Source: Archangium sp.
GTDB lineage: Bacteria > Myxococcota > Myxococcia > Myxococcales > Myxococcaceae
Length of the DNA stretch: 18,662 nucleotides
Assembly (NCBI GenBank): GCA_016793585.1
Contig: JAEUJR010001065.1
Span: 1-18,662, forward strand
Direction: 5' to 3'
Numbering within the stretch: the stretch's first letter is position 1; each line of letters opens with the position of its first letter. A program made the translations under genes and the position numbers. A model generated the notes under the pieces. The model did not search any database, was not told where the DNA came from, and worked only from the letters and a program-made list of their open reading frames with translations. Positions 1-8,286 of this stretch are shown piece by piece.

Positions 1-1474
1 ATGGGCTGCCCGCATCGCCCGCCTTTCGCCACCCCATGAAGCGCAGCACGGCGTAGGAGCCCGCCGCGAAGACGAAGGGGTCTGAGCTGGGCAGTGGACG
101 AGCCATGTGAACCGTCGCGCCCACGTCAGCGACGACCCCTCGGGTCTCGACTCGCAGCATGCGTTGGAACTCGCCGCCTGGAAGCACGCGCTGATCGGCT
201 CCGATGACCCGGGCGCGAATCACCACGAGGTCTCCGTCCTTTCGGCTGGTCGTCACCAGCGACAGCTCGGTGTCCTTGCTGATGGCGAGCGGCACGGCGA
301 TGGCCTGAACGGGCGGAAGCACCACATCGGACCTCGCAGAGCCCACGACCGCCTGAATCACCTCGAGCCGGTCTTTGATGACTCGCGCGTCTTCGACCAC
401 TGAGGCTCCGGCAGCAGCCGCTGCTTCGATGAACGCGGTCGCCTTCACGAACACGGTTTGCACCTGCCCGACCATCTTCGACAGCTCACCGAGCGTCTTT
501 CGCAGCACCTCGGGTGGAGTCTCGCTCGGCCCCGGAGCGGTGACGACGCCGATGATGGTGTTGACCTGAGCCACCAGCGCCTTCACCTCGGCCACGAGCT
601 GGTCTGCCGTAGTCTTCACCGCCGCGACGGCGGAAACGGAATGGCCACTGAGGGCACTGGCCGCGCTCGACAACTGCGCGACGGCTGCCTTGAGGCGCTC
701 GAGGAGCGTGGCGACGAGCCGTTCGAGGGCCGCTCGAGCATCGCTGTACTCCCTGATGCTCCCCGCGAGCTTCGACGCTTCGTCGAACTCACGCTGAAGG
801 TTCTCGTCGAAGACGAAGCGGGTCTTCTGAACCGGCTTGGGAGCGCCTGGGGCGAGGTCGTCATAGCCGGCGAGGTGAACCTGAACGAGCGGGTCGCCGA
901 CGAAGGCGGTCAGCTCGAGGTTCGCCGAGCCGGCGGCCTCGCGTTCTCGGAGCTGTCTCTCGAGCAACTGCACTTCTGCCGCAAGCCAGACGACGCCTGA
1001 CGACTGAATGCCACCGGGCGTGTCGTCGAGCGATTCGAGCAGCGCCTCTCCCTGCTGACCTCGAGTGGTTCGCACGTACGCGTCGATGGCATTGGTCGCA
1101 GCGTGCAGCTTCTCGGCAGCAGCCCGGTACTTCGCGAGCTGGTCAGGCGTGAGCGGCCCCTTCGCCTGCGCCGTCAGCTGGAGCGCGCCGGTCATCGAGG
1201 TCGCGCCTTCCCTCAGGGCGTCGATGGTCTTCCGCGCGAGCTTCAACCGCTCACCAAGATCCGATGCGGGTGCAGCCGAATGCCCGAAAGAGCGAAGGGC
1301 CGACTGGTTCAGACACACCTGAACCGAGCTGTTGATGTCGACGCTGACGACAGAAGCTTCAGGCCAGGCGGTGCTGGCACCGTCCTCGGTCACCTCGACC
1401 AGCGAGAAGAGGCCAATACCGCCGCCGTCTCCAGACGGGCAGACCGACAGCAGCCCGAGAAGAAGCGCGGTCAC
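1..1474 (-). CDS. Large exported helical protein, unknown function, C-terminus beyond window (partial)
   Basis: On the minus strand an uninterrupted reading frame of 491 codons starts at a GTG whose last two bases lie inside the TGA of the upstream gene (GTGA overlap) and continues past the left edge. A purine-rich GGGGAAG lies about 5 bases before the GTG. The N-terminus (VTALLLGLLSVCPSG) is a short hydrophobic export signal. Its Cys12 sits in LSVC, a poor lipobox because of Val at -1, so a lipoprotein is possible but not certain. The middle (about residues 80-370) is Ala/Leu/Glu/Lys-rich and probably a long alpha-helical or coiled-coil bundle. The visible C-terminal part (about 380-490) has alternating hydrophobic residues suggesting beta strands. 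Codon use is normal for the window and the frame reads like protein throughout. I recognise no family. Coupling to the 124-aa gene suggests the two products act together. Confidence 0.8.
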   Translation of the reverse strand, partial: MTALLLGLLSVCPSGDGGGIGLFSLVEVTEDGASTAWPEASVVSVDINSSVQVCLNQSALRSFGHSAAPASDLGERLKLARKTIDALREGATSMTGALQLTAQAKGPLTPDQLAKYRAAAEKLHAATNAIDAYVRTTRGQQGEALLESLDDTPGGIQSSGVVWLAAEVQLLERQLREREAAGSANLELTAFVGDPLVQVHLAGYDDLAPGAPKPVQKTRFVFDENLQREFDEASKLAGSIREYSDARAALERLVATLLERLKAAVAQLSSAASALSGHSVSAVAAVKTTADQLVAEVKALVAQVNTIIGVVTAPGPSETPPEVLRKTLGELSKMVGQVQTVFVKATAFIEAAAAAGASVVEDARVIKDRLEVIQAVVGSARSDVVLPPVQAIAVPLAISKDTELSLVTTSRKDGDLVVIRARVIGADQRVLPGGEFQRMLRVETRGVVADVGATVHMARPLPSSDPFVFAAGSYAVLRFMGWRKAGDAGSP

Positions 1475-1845
1475 GCGAGCTTCCCCGCGAGTGCGGCGAG
1501 GAGCGCCGCGCGAACCTTCGGCGCCGAGCCGGCTGCGTCGCCATCGAGCCGCGCCGAGACCTTTCGGTCGAACGTCAGCAGCACCTCGAGCGCCCCGACC
1601 GTCACCCAGGCCCGCTTCTGCTCGTCGGTGAGCACAGCTGGCTCGGGAACCCTCACGCCACGCACATCGGCGAGCGCCGGATTCACCTCGAGAAGGCGCT
1701 GGAGCTTCGAAGCGGCCGTCTTCGAGATCGGTGCGTCACCCAGAATGATCGCGAGGACCTTGTTGGGAAGCTCGAGGTATTCCTTCAGAAGCGCCTGCGC
1801 GTCTGGATTGGTCGTCGAAAGCGTCGAGACGAGCTCGTTCGTCAT
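1471..1845 (-). CDS. Hypothetical 124-aa protein, first gene of a coupled pair
   Basis: The ATG at 1845 (protein begins MTNELVSTL) is chosen over an in-frame ATG 14 codons upstream because it has a good ribosome binding site, GGAGAAG at 1849-1855. The protein is small, mostly helical by composition and has no signal peptide or membrane segment: Leu/Ala-rich helices near residues 15-60 and 80-124, with a Pro/Val-rich stretch between. No Cys residues. I do not recognise the family. Its stop overlaps the GTG of the large exported protein by 4 bases, so translation of the second gene probably depends on this one. It faces the sigma-54 activator gene divergently across about 275 bp. Assignment as a real gene is based on start context, coupling and codon use; function is unknown. 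Confidence 0.8.
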   Translation of the reverse strand: MTNELVSTLSTTNPDAQALLKEYLELPNKVLAIILGDAPISKTAASKLQRLLEVNPALADVRGVRVPEPAVLTDEQKRAWVTVGALEVLLTFDRKVSARLDGDAAGSAPKVRAALLAALAGKLA

Positions 1846-2121
1846 GGACTTCTCCGGGAGTCGCTGGCCCCACCACCAGCCCCGCAACTAGAGACGGACG
1901 GAAAGCGCGCGGTCAAGCGCGCGCTGAGCACAGGTCTCGGTCCTGGCCTGATCAGCCCTTCTTCGCCTTCGTTTCTCTGCCAGCACGTGCAGCGACTTCT
2001 GCCAGTTCACCGCGACGAACGCGCCTGCAGGCCCGAACGCCTTCAGACACCCGAACGGCACCTGCTGTGAAGCGCAGACGTCAGCGTCGACACGCGGGGC
2101 TGGCTGCACTCTGATGCGCGC
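1846..2121. other. Divergent intergenic region with an inverted repeat
   Basis: This is the space between the minus-strand coupled pair and the plus-strand sigma-54 activator, so it should hold the promoters of both. An inverted repeat AGCGCGC (1904-1910) / GCGCGCT (1919-1925) with an 8-base loop lies about 60 bp upstream of the minus-strand start. It could be an operator or part of the 5' leader. I find no convincing sigma-70 or sigma-54 (-24/-12) promoter. Two minus-strand frames here look weakly protein-like: a 32-codon GTG frame at 1952-2050 and a longer frame over 1888-2109. Neither is strong enough to call as a gene. Confidence 0.4.
1849..1855 (-). promoter_or_regulatory. Ribosome binding site (GGAGAAG)
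   Basis: GGAGAAG on the minus strand with GGAG ending six bases before the ATG at 1845. It decides the start of the 124-aa gene; the upstream in-frame ATG has nothing comparable. Confidence 0.65.
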
Positions 2122-3489
<1,368 letters not shown>

Positions 3490-3494
3490 GTCGG

Positions 3495-5447
3495 GTGAAG
3501 ACGCAAAAGCCCCGCGCCTCGACCCGTCTCTCGATCGTGCCCTCGACCTTTCCGATGCTCCGACTCGGCTGGAGCCTGCTGCTCGTCGCCTTCACGGCCA
3601 GCTGCACCTGCGGCGGCGGCACCACGCGCGTCCGCCCGGAGATTGAAGTGCAGCCCGGCTCACTCGACTTCGGCACCGTGGCGCTCGGAGGCTCGGCGAC
3701 GCGGAAGGTGACGGTGTTCAGCCGCGGCACGGTCACGCTCACGCTCCAGTCGGCGAGCGTTCAGGGCGATTCATCATTCAGCACGAGCCGGTCTGGCATG
3801 AGCACCCTGTCGCCCTCGACGTCCACCGAGGTCGAGGTGACGTTCCGACCGGGAACATCGGGCCCGAAGTCGGGCCGGTTGATCATCACCAGCGATGCGG
3901 TGAACGCGCCCGAGGTGTTGGTGTCGTTGGTGGGTGACTCGCTGCCGGGCGGAACTGGCGGCGGCGTTGCGGGTGGATCCGCAGGTGGCGTTGCGGGTGG
4001 ATCCGCAGGTGGCGTTGCGGGTGGATCCGCAGGCGGCGCAGCGGGTGGATCCGCAGGCGGCGTTGCGGGCGGATCAGCAGGTGGCGATGCGGGTGGATCA
4101 GCAGGTGGCGATGCGGGTGGATCAGCAGGCGGATTCGCCGGCGGCTCCGCTGGTGGACCGCCTGTCGACGCGGGACTCGATGCAGGCGTCGATGGAGGAA
4201 CCGACGCGGGAGTCGATGCTGGTTGCAGCCTGCTCCTCTGCGGGCGGTCTCACGCTGGCGTCACGTGTGCAGTCGCGACGCAGGGCACCATTGGTCCCTT
4301 CGGCGGCACGTGGGCGACGAGTCTCTTCAACGACGCCACCGGCTGGAACACGGTCAGCACTGGCCGCACGGTGACGTTCGGAGATGTCGACGGCGATGGG
4401 CGTGGCGACGCGTGCGGGCGTGGCACCCTCGGCGTCAACTGCGCGCTCAACGCCGGCACGACGTTCGGCGCGATGCAGCTGTGGGCGCCCGAGTTCTCCG
4501 ATGCCGTCGGTTGGGGTTCTGCTCAGCGGTACTACTCGACGATTCAGCTCGCCGACCCGAACGGTGATGGCAGGAAAGACGTCTGCGGCCGCAGCGACGC
4601 GGGCGTGGTGTGCGCGGTCGGCGACGCAGGGGTCTGGCGCTCGACGAGCTTCAACGACGCCACCTCATGGGGAGACCCGCGCTACTTCGCGAACGTTCAG
4701 TTCGTCGACGTGACTGGTGATGGCAAGGCAGACGCGTGTGGGCGTGGCATCTTCGGCATCTCGTGCTCGAGCTCGACCGGCTCTGACTTTGGCGTCTACA
4801 CCTCGTGGACGACCGAGTTCAGCGACGGCCTGGGCTGGGGCGGGAACGCGGCGCTCTACCAGACGGTTCAATTCCCCGACGTGAACGGCGACGGCAAGGC
4901 CGACGTCTGTGGGCGCGGCACGCTGGGCATCATCTGCGCGCTGTCTGACGGCACGCGGTTTCTCGCCTCGTCGCAGTGGTCGACCGACTTCTCCGACGCC
5001 GCGGGGTGGGCGCAACGCTCGCAGTTCTCGACGCTCCAGTTCCCCGACCTCGACGGAGACGGGAAAGCCGACGTCTGTGGCCGCGCAGCTGCTGGCCTGT
5101 TGTGCGCGATGTCCGATGGCACGCGCTTCGTCTCACCGACCGCGACGCAGCTCTTCAACGACGCGAGCGGCTGGGGCGCTTCGCCTTCGACTTCAGCGAC
5201 GATTCAGTTCGCCGACCTCGATGGAGATGGGCAGCTCGACGTCTGTGGCCGCGGCACCGTCGGCGTCTTCTGCGCGCTCCGTCAGCAAGGAACGTTCGGC
5301 AGCCTCTTCCTCACGCAGGCGCTCGCGACCGACACGAATGGCTGGGCCGACGACACGGTGTACCCGACGCTGCGCTTCGTCACGAACGGGCCGCGCTCGT
5401 GCCGCCTGGGCCCACCCGCGACGCCGGCTTCACGCGTCGGGCCGTGA
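3495..5447 (+). CDS. Surface lipoprotein: ASH domain, repeat stalk, FG-GAP/VCBS seven-bladed propeller
   Basis: 650 aa from a GTG at 3495, which has AAGGAAGG about 9 bases upstream. An internal ATG at 3555 gives a more classical short signal peptide but no ribosome binding site. The signal ends in FTASC with Cys37 as the predicted lipid-modified residue. Order of parts: an ASPM/SPD-2/Hydin (choice-of-anchor-D-like) beta domain at about 48-150 (LDFGTVALG, VEVTFRPGTSG, GRLIITSD); eight octapeptide repeats of pattern G-x-A-G-G-S-A-G; an Asp-Ala-Gly linker; then repeats with seven CGR...C pairs, six D-x-D/N-G-D-G calcium loops at residues 297, 354, 405, 462, 518 and 574, and seven F-[NS]-D...GW motifs. 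The 51-57 residue period and counts suggest a seven-bladed propeller closed by its ends, broadly like VCBS or PVL-lectin folds (inference). Likely outer-membrane-anchored and surface-exposed, binding sugar or protein. Confidence 0.88.
   Translation: MKTQKPRASTRLSIVPSTFPMLRLGWSLLLVAFTASCTCGGGTTRVRPEIEVQPGSLDFGTVALGGSATRKVTVFSRGTVTLTLQSASVQGDSSFSTSRSGMSTLSPSTSTEVEVTFRPGTSGPKSGRLIITSDAVNAPEVLVSLVGDSLPGGTGGGVAGGSAGGVAGGSAGGVAGGSAGGAAGGSAGGVAGGSAGGDAGGSAGGDAGGSAGGFAGGSAGGPPVDAGLDAGVDGGTDAGVDAGCSLLLCGRSHAGVTCAVATQGTIGPFGGTWATSLFNDATGWNTVSTGRTVTFGDVDGDGRGDACGRGTLGVNCALNAGTTFGAMQLWAPEFSDAVGWGSAQRYYSTIQLADPNGDGRKDVCGRSDAGVVCAVGDAGVWRSTSFNDATSWGDPRYFANVQFVDVTGDGKADACGRGIFGISCSSSTGSDFGVYTSWTTEFSDGLGWGGNAALYQTVQFPDVNGDGKADVCGRGTLGIICALSDGTRFLASSQWSTDFSDAAGWAQRSQFSTLQFPDLDGDGKADVCGRAAAGLLCAMSDGTRFVSPTATQLFNDASGWGASPSTSATIQFADLDGDGQLDVCGRGTVGVFCALRQQGTFGSLFLTQALATDTNGWADDTVYPTLRFVTNGPRSCRLGPPATPASRVGP
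3963..4154 (+). repeat. In-frame tandem repeat, 8 units of 24 bp
   Basis: Eight head-to-tail 24-bp units encode G-[VADF]-A-G-G-S-A-G. Units 1-3 are identical apart from the final base of unit 3. Units 5-7 use TCA instead of TCC for Ser, and unit 8 is the most diverged. The unit is a multiple of three, so gain or loss of units changes stalk length without breaking the frame. Confidence 0.95.
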
Positions 5448-5470
5448 GCGTGCAACACGGTGAGCCCCGC

Positions 5471-5482
5471 GCTCTCGAGAGC
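5471..5482. other. 12-bp perfect palindrome at a convergent gene junction
   Basis: GCTCTCGAGAGC lies in the 39-bp gap between the stop of the propeller lipoprotein and the stop of the convergent small lipoprotein. It could form a short hairpin on either strand but there is no U-run, so a terminator role is a weak inference. Confidence 0.3.
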
Positions 5483-5486
5483 CGAT

Positions 5487-5978
5487 TCACGGCACGGCGA
5501 GCGTCAACGCGGCCTTGAGATTGCCTCCGCACGGAGAGAGGTCGCGCTTCCACGTCGCGCTCTGCGTCGCCTGCGCCCACGTCGCCTGCGGTGTACCGGC
5601 GAACGGCGAGCCACCGTCGACGCCCGAGAGGCCCAACGAGTCGTAGAACTGGCGCGAGGTGCTGCACGGAGCGCCGCTCCAGCCTGCGGGCATCGGCTCG
5701 ACCCACGCACTCACGGTCTCTGACTTGCCGTCACGCGAGCCCAGGCACCCGAACCCGAGGTCCTGCGAGAGCACGAGCGGCGACGGCAACGCCTGCCCGC
5801 ACAACACGACCGAACCGAGCGTTCCCAACGACGTCGTCGTCACCAGCACGCCGCGCGCGCCCTCCGAGAACGAGCTGCCCACCGAACCGGGCACCGTGAC
5901 GTCGAGCACGACAGCCGTTCCCGATTCGCACCCAACCAACGCCAGGCAGAGCAGAAGAACTCGCATGGCCCGCTTCAT
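5487..5978 (-). CDS. Small predicted lipoprotein, unknown function
   Basis: 163 aa from the ATG at 5978. The frame is open further upstream, but that extension only shadows the divergent plus-strand gene. The N-terminus MKRAMRVLLLCLALVGCESG is a textbook type II signal with lipobox LVGC and lipidated Cys17; a second ATG at 5966 would also keep the signal. The mature part is about 147 residues and Gly/Ser/Thr-rich with alternating hydrophobic residues suggesting beta structure. It has four further cysteines (LCGQ, FGCLG, APCST, SPCGG) that could form two disulfides. No known domain recognised. It is convergent with the propeller lipoprotein and divergent, 75 bp away, from the gene at 6054. No clear ribosome binding site precedes either start. 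Confidence 0.78.
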   Translation of the reverse strand: MKRAMRVLLLCLALVGCESGTAVVLDVTVPGSVGSSFSEGARGVLVTTTSLGTLGSVVLCGQALPSPLVLSQDLGFGCLGSRDGKSETVSAWVEPMPAGWSGAPCSTSRQFYDSLGLSGVDGGSPFAGTPQATWAQATQSATWKRDLSPCGGNLKAALTLAVP

Positions 5979-6040
5979 GACGCCGCGGGGTGGGCACGTC
6001 GAGTCGGAAGACGCACGTTGCCGGGCGCAGCTGGATTTTC

Positions 6041-6045
6041 GAGGA
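6041..6045 (+). promoter_or_regulatory. Ribosome binding site (GAGGA)
   Basis: GAGGA lies 8 bases before the ATG at 6054 and favours that start over the ATGs at 6069 and 6150. Confidence 0.45.
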
Positions 6046-6053
6046 TGCACGCC

Positions 6054-6695
6054 ATGACTCCGGGCCTGATGACACGAGTGCCGTTGCTCTCGAACCCGCA
6101 TCGGGTGCCGCTGCAGTCGGTCGACCCGTCGAGGCCGTGTGGTGGGCGCATGAAGGGCTTCGGGTTGCTGCACCTCATCGAGCACGCGCATCAGGTGTAC
6201 GGGCCGGAGTCGCTCGTGGGCTGGGCCGACGCGTTGCCTTCGCCGCTCAAGCAGTACTCGAAGACGGCGGGGCTCACCTCGGTGGGCTGGCTGCCGCTCG
6301 AGCTCTACTTCTCGGCCATCGAGTACCTCATCAAGACGCACCATGGTGGCGACCTGCGAAAGGCCATCGAGTTCGGGCACGCGATGGCGACGCGAGACAT
6401 CGGCGCCTTCTTCCGCGCGGCGATGAAGTTCGCCACCGCGCCGACGGTGTTCTCGCTGTCGGGCCGCTTCTGGCGCACGTACTTCGACTTCGGCTCGCTG
6501 GTGATGACGACGAAGGCGCCGCCGACCGCCGACGCCGAGCTGCGTGACTGGCCGCTGATGGCCGAGGTCGCGTACTACGAGCTCGCCGGCAGCTTCGTGG
6601 CGTGGCTCGAAGCGTCGAAGGCGTCGAACGTGCGGCTCTCGCGCCTCGAGCTGACGTCGGCGTCAGTCTTGTCACTGCGCCTCGAGTGGAGCTGA
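6054..6695 (+). CDS. Uncharacterised helical protein, possible V4R/heme-NO-binding-like fold
   Basis: 213 aa from the ATG at 6054, supported by GAGGA. The recognisable part begins at MKGFGLLHLIEHAHQVYG (ATG at 6150), so about 32 N-terminal residues may be non-domain or the true start may be 6150. The protein is rich in amphipathic helices (LPLELYFSAIEYLI, DIGAFFRAAMKFA) and aromatic residues, and ends in an alternating segment with SLRLEWS. Many myxobacterial proteins of about 180 aa share this pattern: V/M-K-G start, a W-x-P segment, a W-R-x-Y-x-D-x-G segment, and a final beta strand ending in W. These may have a V4R- or heme-NO-binding-like fold. That link is from pattern memory only and is weak. 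No signal peptide. The next gene starts one base after its stop, so the two are almost certainly co-transcribed. Confidence 0.8.
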   Translation: MTPGLMTRVPLLSNPHRVPLQSVDPSRPCGGRMKGFGLLHLIEHAHQVYGPESLVGWADALPSPLKQYSKTAGLTSVGWLPLELYFSAIEYLIKTHHGGDLRKAIEFGHAMATRDIGAFFRAAMKFATAPTVFSLSGRFWRTYFDFGSLVMTTKAPPTADAELRDWPLMAEVAYYELAGSFVAWLEASKASNVRLSRLELTSASVLSLRLEWS

Positions 6696-6696
6696 C

Positions 6697-7320
6697 ATGA
6701 CGACGCTGCGACTGGTGGCAATGGCCGACACCCACGGCAAACATCACCGCCTCGAAGTTCCACACGGAGACGTGCTGATTCACGCAGGCGACCTCACACC
6801 TCGCGGCACGCGCCCGCAGCTCGAAGAAGTGACTCGCTGGCTGCGCTCCCTGCCGCACCGCCACAAGGTCATCATCGCCGGCAACCACGACTTCTTCGTG
6901 CAGGAGAAGCCCGCCGAGGCGCGTGCGCTCTTCGACGGCCTCACGTACCTCGAAGACGAAGAGACGACGGTCGACGGCCTGCGCATCTATGGCAGCCCGT
7001 GGCAGCCCTGGTTCTACGACTGGGCCTTCAACCTGCAACGCGGCCCCGACCTCGACGCGAAGTGGAGACTGATTCCCGCCGGCGTGCACGTGCTGGTGAC
7101 GCACGGCCCTCCGAAAGACCTCGGCGACCGCTGCTGGGACGGGCGCCGCGTCGGCTGTGAAGACCTGCTCCGCCACCTCGGCCGCGTGAAACCGAAGGTG
7201 CACCTCTTCGGCCACATTCACGAAGACCGCGGCGAATGGCCGCTCGGCACCACGCGCGTCATCAACTGCTCCACCAGCGACTGCGAGCTGCCCTGCACCG
7301 TGCTCGACGTCGAGGTCTGA
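6697..7320 (+). CDS. Calcineurin-like metallophosphoesterase
   Basis: 207 aa, starting one base after the previous stop, with GGAG at 6688-6691 as ribosome binding site. All blocks of a two-metal calcineurin-type phosphoesterase are visible: D-T-H at 11-13, GD at 31-32, GNHD at 62-65, THGPP near 130 and GHIH near 170. The spacing and the short length without a C-terminal domain resemble the MPPED1/MPPED2-type class of small metallophosphoesterases. Members cleave phosphomonoesters or cyclic-nucleotide phosphodiesters; the substrate here cannot be read from sequence. No signal peptide, so cytoplasmic. The Trp/Tyr-rich stretch YGSPWQPWFYDWAF is also typical of this subgroup. Metal-binding residues appear intact, so it is probably active. 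Confidence 0.95.
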   Translation: MTTLRLVAMADTHGKHHRLEVPHGDVLIHAGDLTPRGTRPQLEEVTRWLRSLPHRHKVIIAGNHDFFVQEKPAEARALFDGLTYLEDEETTVDGLRIYGSPWQPWFYDWAFNLQRGPDLDAKWRLIPAGVHVLVTHGPPKDLGDRCWDGRRVGCEDLLRHLGRVKPKVHLFGHIHEDRGEWPLGTTRVINCSTSDCELPCTVLDVEV

Positions 7321-7360
7321 AGCGCGTGCGTCGGCGCGACACAAGTGGCACGGTTCGGCC

Positions 7361-7606
7361 ATGAGCACTGAAGAAGAACTCCGTAAAGAACTCGAGAAGC
7401 TGAAGGCCGAGAACGAGGCGCTCAAGAACCGCGGCGCCAAGGGCGTCTCGATGAAGGTGTCCGAGAAGGGCGCCGTCAGCATCTACGGCATGGGCCGCTT
7501 CCCGGTGACGCTCTACCAGGAGCAGTGGACCAAGCTGCTCGACATGGCCGACGACATTCGCGCCTTCATCAAGGACAACGAGGCGAAGCTGAAGAAGAAG
7601 GAGTGA
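7361..7606 (+). CDS. Conserved 81-aa coiled-coil protein
   Basis: Residues 1-25 (MSTEEELRKELEKLKAENEA) have Leu heptads and form a short coiled coil. The rest carries a strongly patterned core, KGVSMKVSEKGAVSIYG followed by GRFPVTLYQEQW, then helical LLDMADDIRAFIKDNEAKL and a lysine-rich tail. I recognise near-identical cores in small uncharacterised proteins of cyanobacteria and other bacteria, so this is a widely conserved family rather than a chance frame. It has no signal, membrane segment or cysteines. The coiled coil suggests a dimer; the function is not known to me. It lies 40 bp after the phosphoesterase and 34 bp before the DUF2878-like gene on the same strand. No strong ribosome binding site is visible. 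Confidence 0.92.
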   Translation: MSTEEELRKELEKLKAENEALKNRGAKGVSMKVSEKGAVSIYGMGRFPVTLYQEQWTKLLDMADDIRAFIKDNEAKLKKKE

Positions 7607-7640
7607 GGCTGGCAGAGGCGTCGTCGAACGGAACGCCCAG

Positions 7641-8153
7641 GTGACGGCCGCGCGCAAGTGGCTGCACGTCGCGGGCATGCAGGGCGCGTGGTTCGCCGCC
7701 GCGCTGCTCGCGAGCACGCCGTGGCACCTCGCCGGAGCCGCCGCGAACGCGCTCGTGTTTCTCGTTCACGCCGTCACCTCGGGCGCGCTTGGGCGAGAGC
7801 TCGTTCGAGGTGGTGTCGCCCTCTCGCTCGGCCTCGGCGTCGAGTCCATCAACCAGCACGTCGGCGGCGTCGAGGCCGGCCACGCGACCGTGCTGCCCGC
7901 GCTGTGGCTGCTCTCGTTGTGGCCCGTCTTCGCGAGCGCGATGCGGCGCGGAAACTCGCTGGAGTGGTTGCTGCCCCGCCTGCCCCTCGCGGCCGTGCTC
8001 GGCGCCATCGTCGGCCCGTTGAGCTACTCGGGTGGTGCACGGCTCGGCGCGCTCCACCTCGACGGCGCGCGAAGCCTCGTCACCATCGGCGTCTGTTGGG
8101 CCGTCGCGATGCCGGCGCTCGCGCTGCTGGCGCGGCGACTGGAGCCGTCGTGA
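7641..8153 (+). CDS. DUF2878-family inner-membrane protein
   Basis: 170 aa from a GTG at 7641. Hydrophobic segments occur at about residues 15-45, 57-70, 83-103, 112-138 and 143-165, giving five to six membrane spans. The segment GAIVGPLSYSGGARLGAL is the signature I associate with DUF2878 proteins of proteobacteria (GPLSYxxGARLGA), and LPALWLLSLWPVFASAM also fits. The molecular role of DUF2878 is not established. In other proteobacteria I associate it with lipid-modification gene neighbourhoods (cyclopropane-fatty-acid-synthase-like, DUF1365), but those partners are absent here. It is the last gene of the plus-strand run and converges on the hybrid kinase gene, 133 bp away. Confidence 0.85.
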   Translation: MTAARKWLHVAGMQGAWFAAALLASTPWHLAGAAANALVFLVHAVTSGALGRELVRGGVALSLGLGVESINQHVGGVEAGHATVLPALWLLSLWPVFASAMRRGNSLEWLLPRLPLAAVLGAIVGPLSYSGGARLGALHLDGARSLVTIGVCWAVAMPALALLARRLEPS

Positions 8154-8286
8154 TTGCTCGGGCTGGCCCTGCCTCGGGCACCGGCGAAAGAGCGGGAGCC
8201 GGCGACGAATCGTGCGGCCCTCACGTCGCTGCGGCAGTGGTGCTCGACCCGTCGACCCGCCGAGCTGGCCAGACAGCTGCGCTCCA
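8154..8286. other. Convergent intergenic gap
   Basis: 133 bp between two converging stops. A weak inverted repeat CCGGC/GCCGG with a 14-base loop lies near 8180-8202. There is no U-tract, so I do not call a rho-independent terminator. Confidence 0.3.

Noticed and set aside
458..1000. 180-codon plus-strand frame near the left edge
   Set aside because: The minus strand carries a continuous 491-codon frame with normal composition and a coupled start, so this is its shadow.
5979..6380. N-terminal extension of the small lipoprotein to 6380
   Set aside because: It overlaps the divergent gene at 6054 and would bury a classical lipoprotein signal inside the protein.
7346..7360. TGGCACG resembling a sigma-54 -24 box before the 81-aa gene
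   Set aside because: The -12 TTGC element is missing (GGCC instead), and the site touches the ATG, leaving no room for a transcript start.
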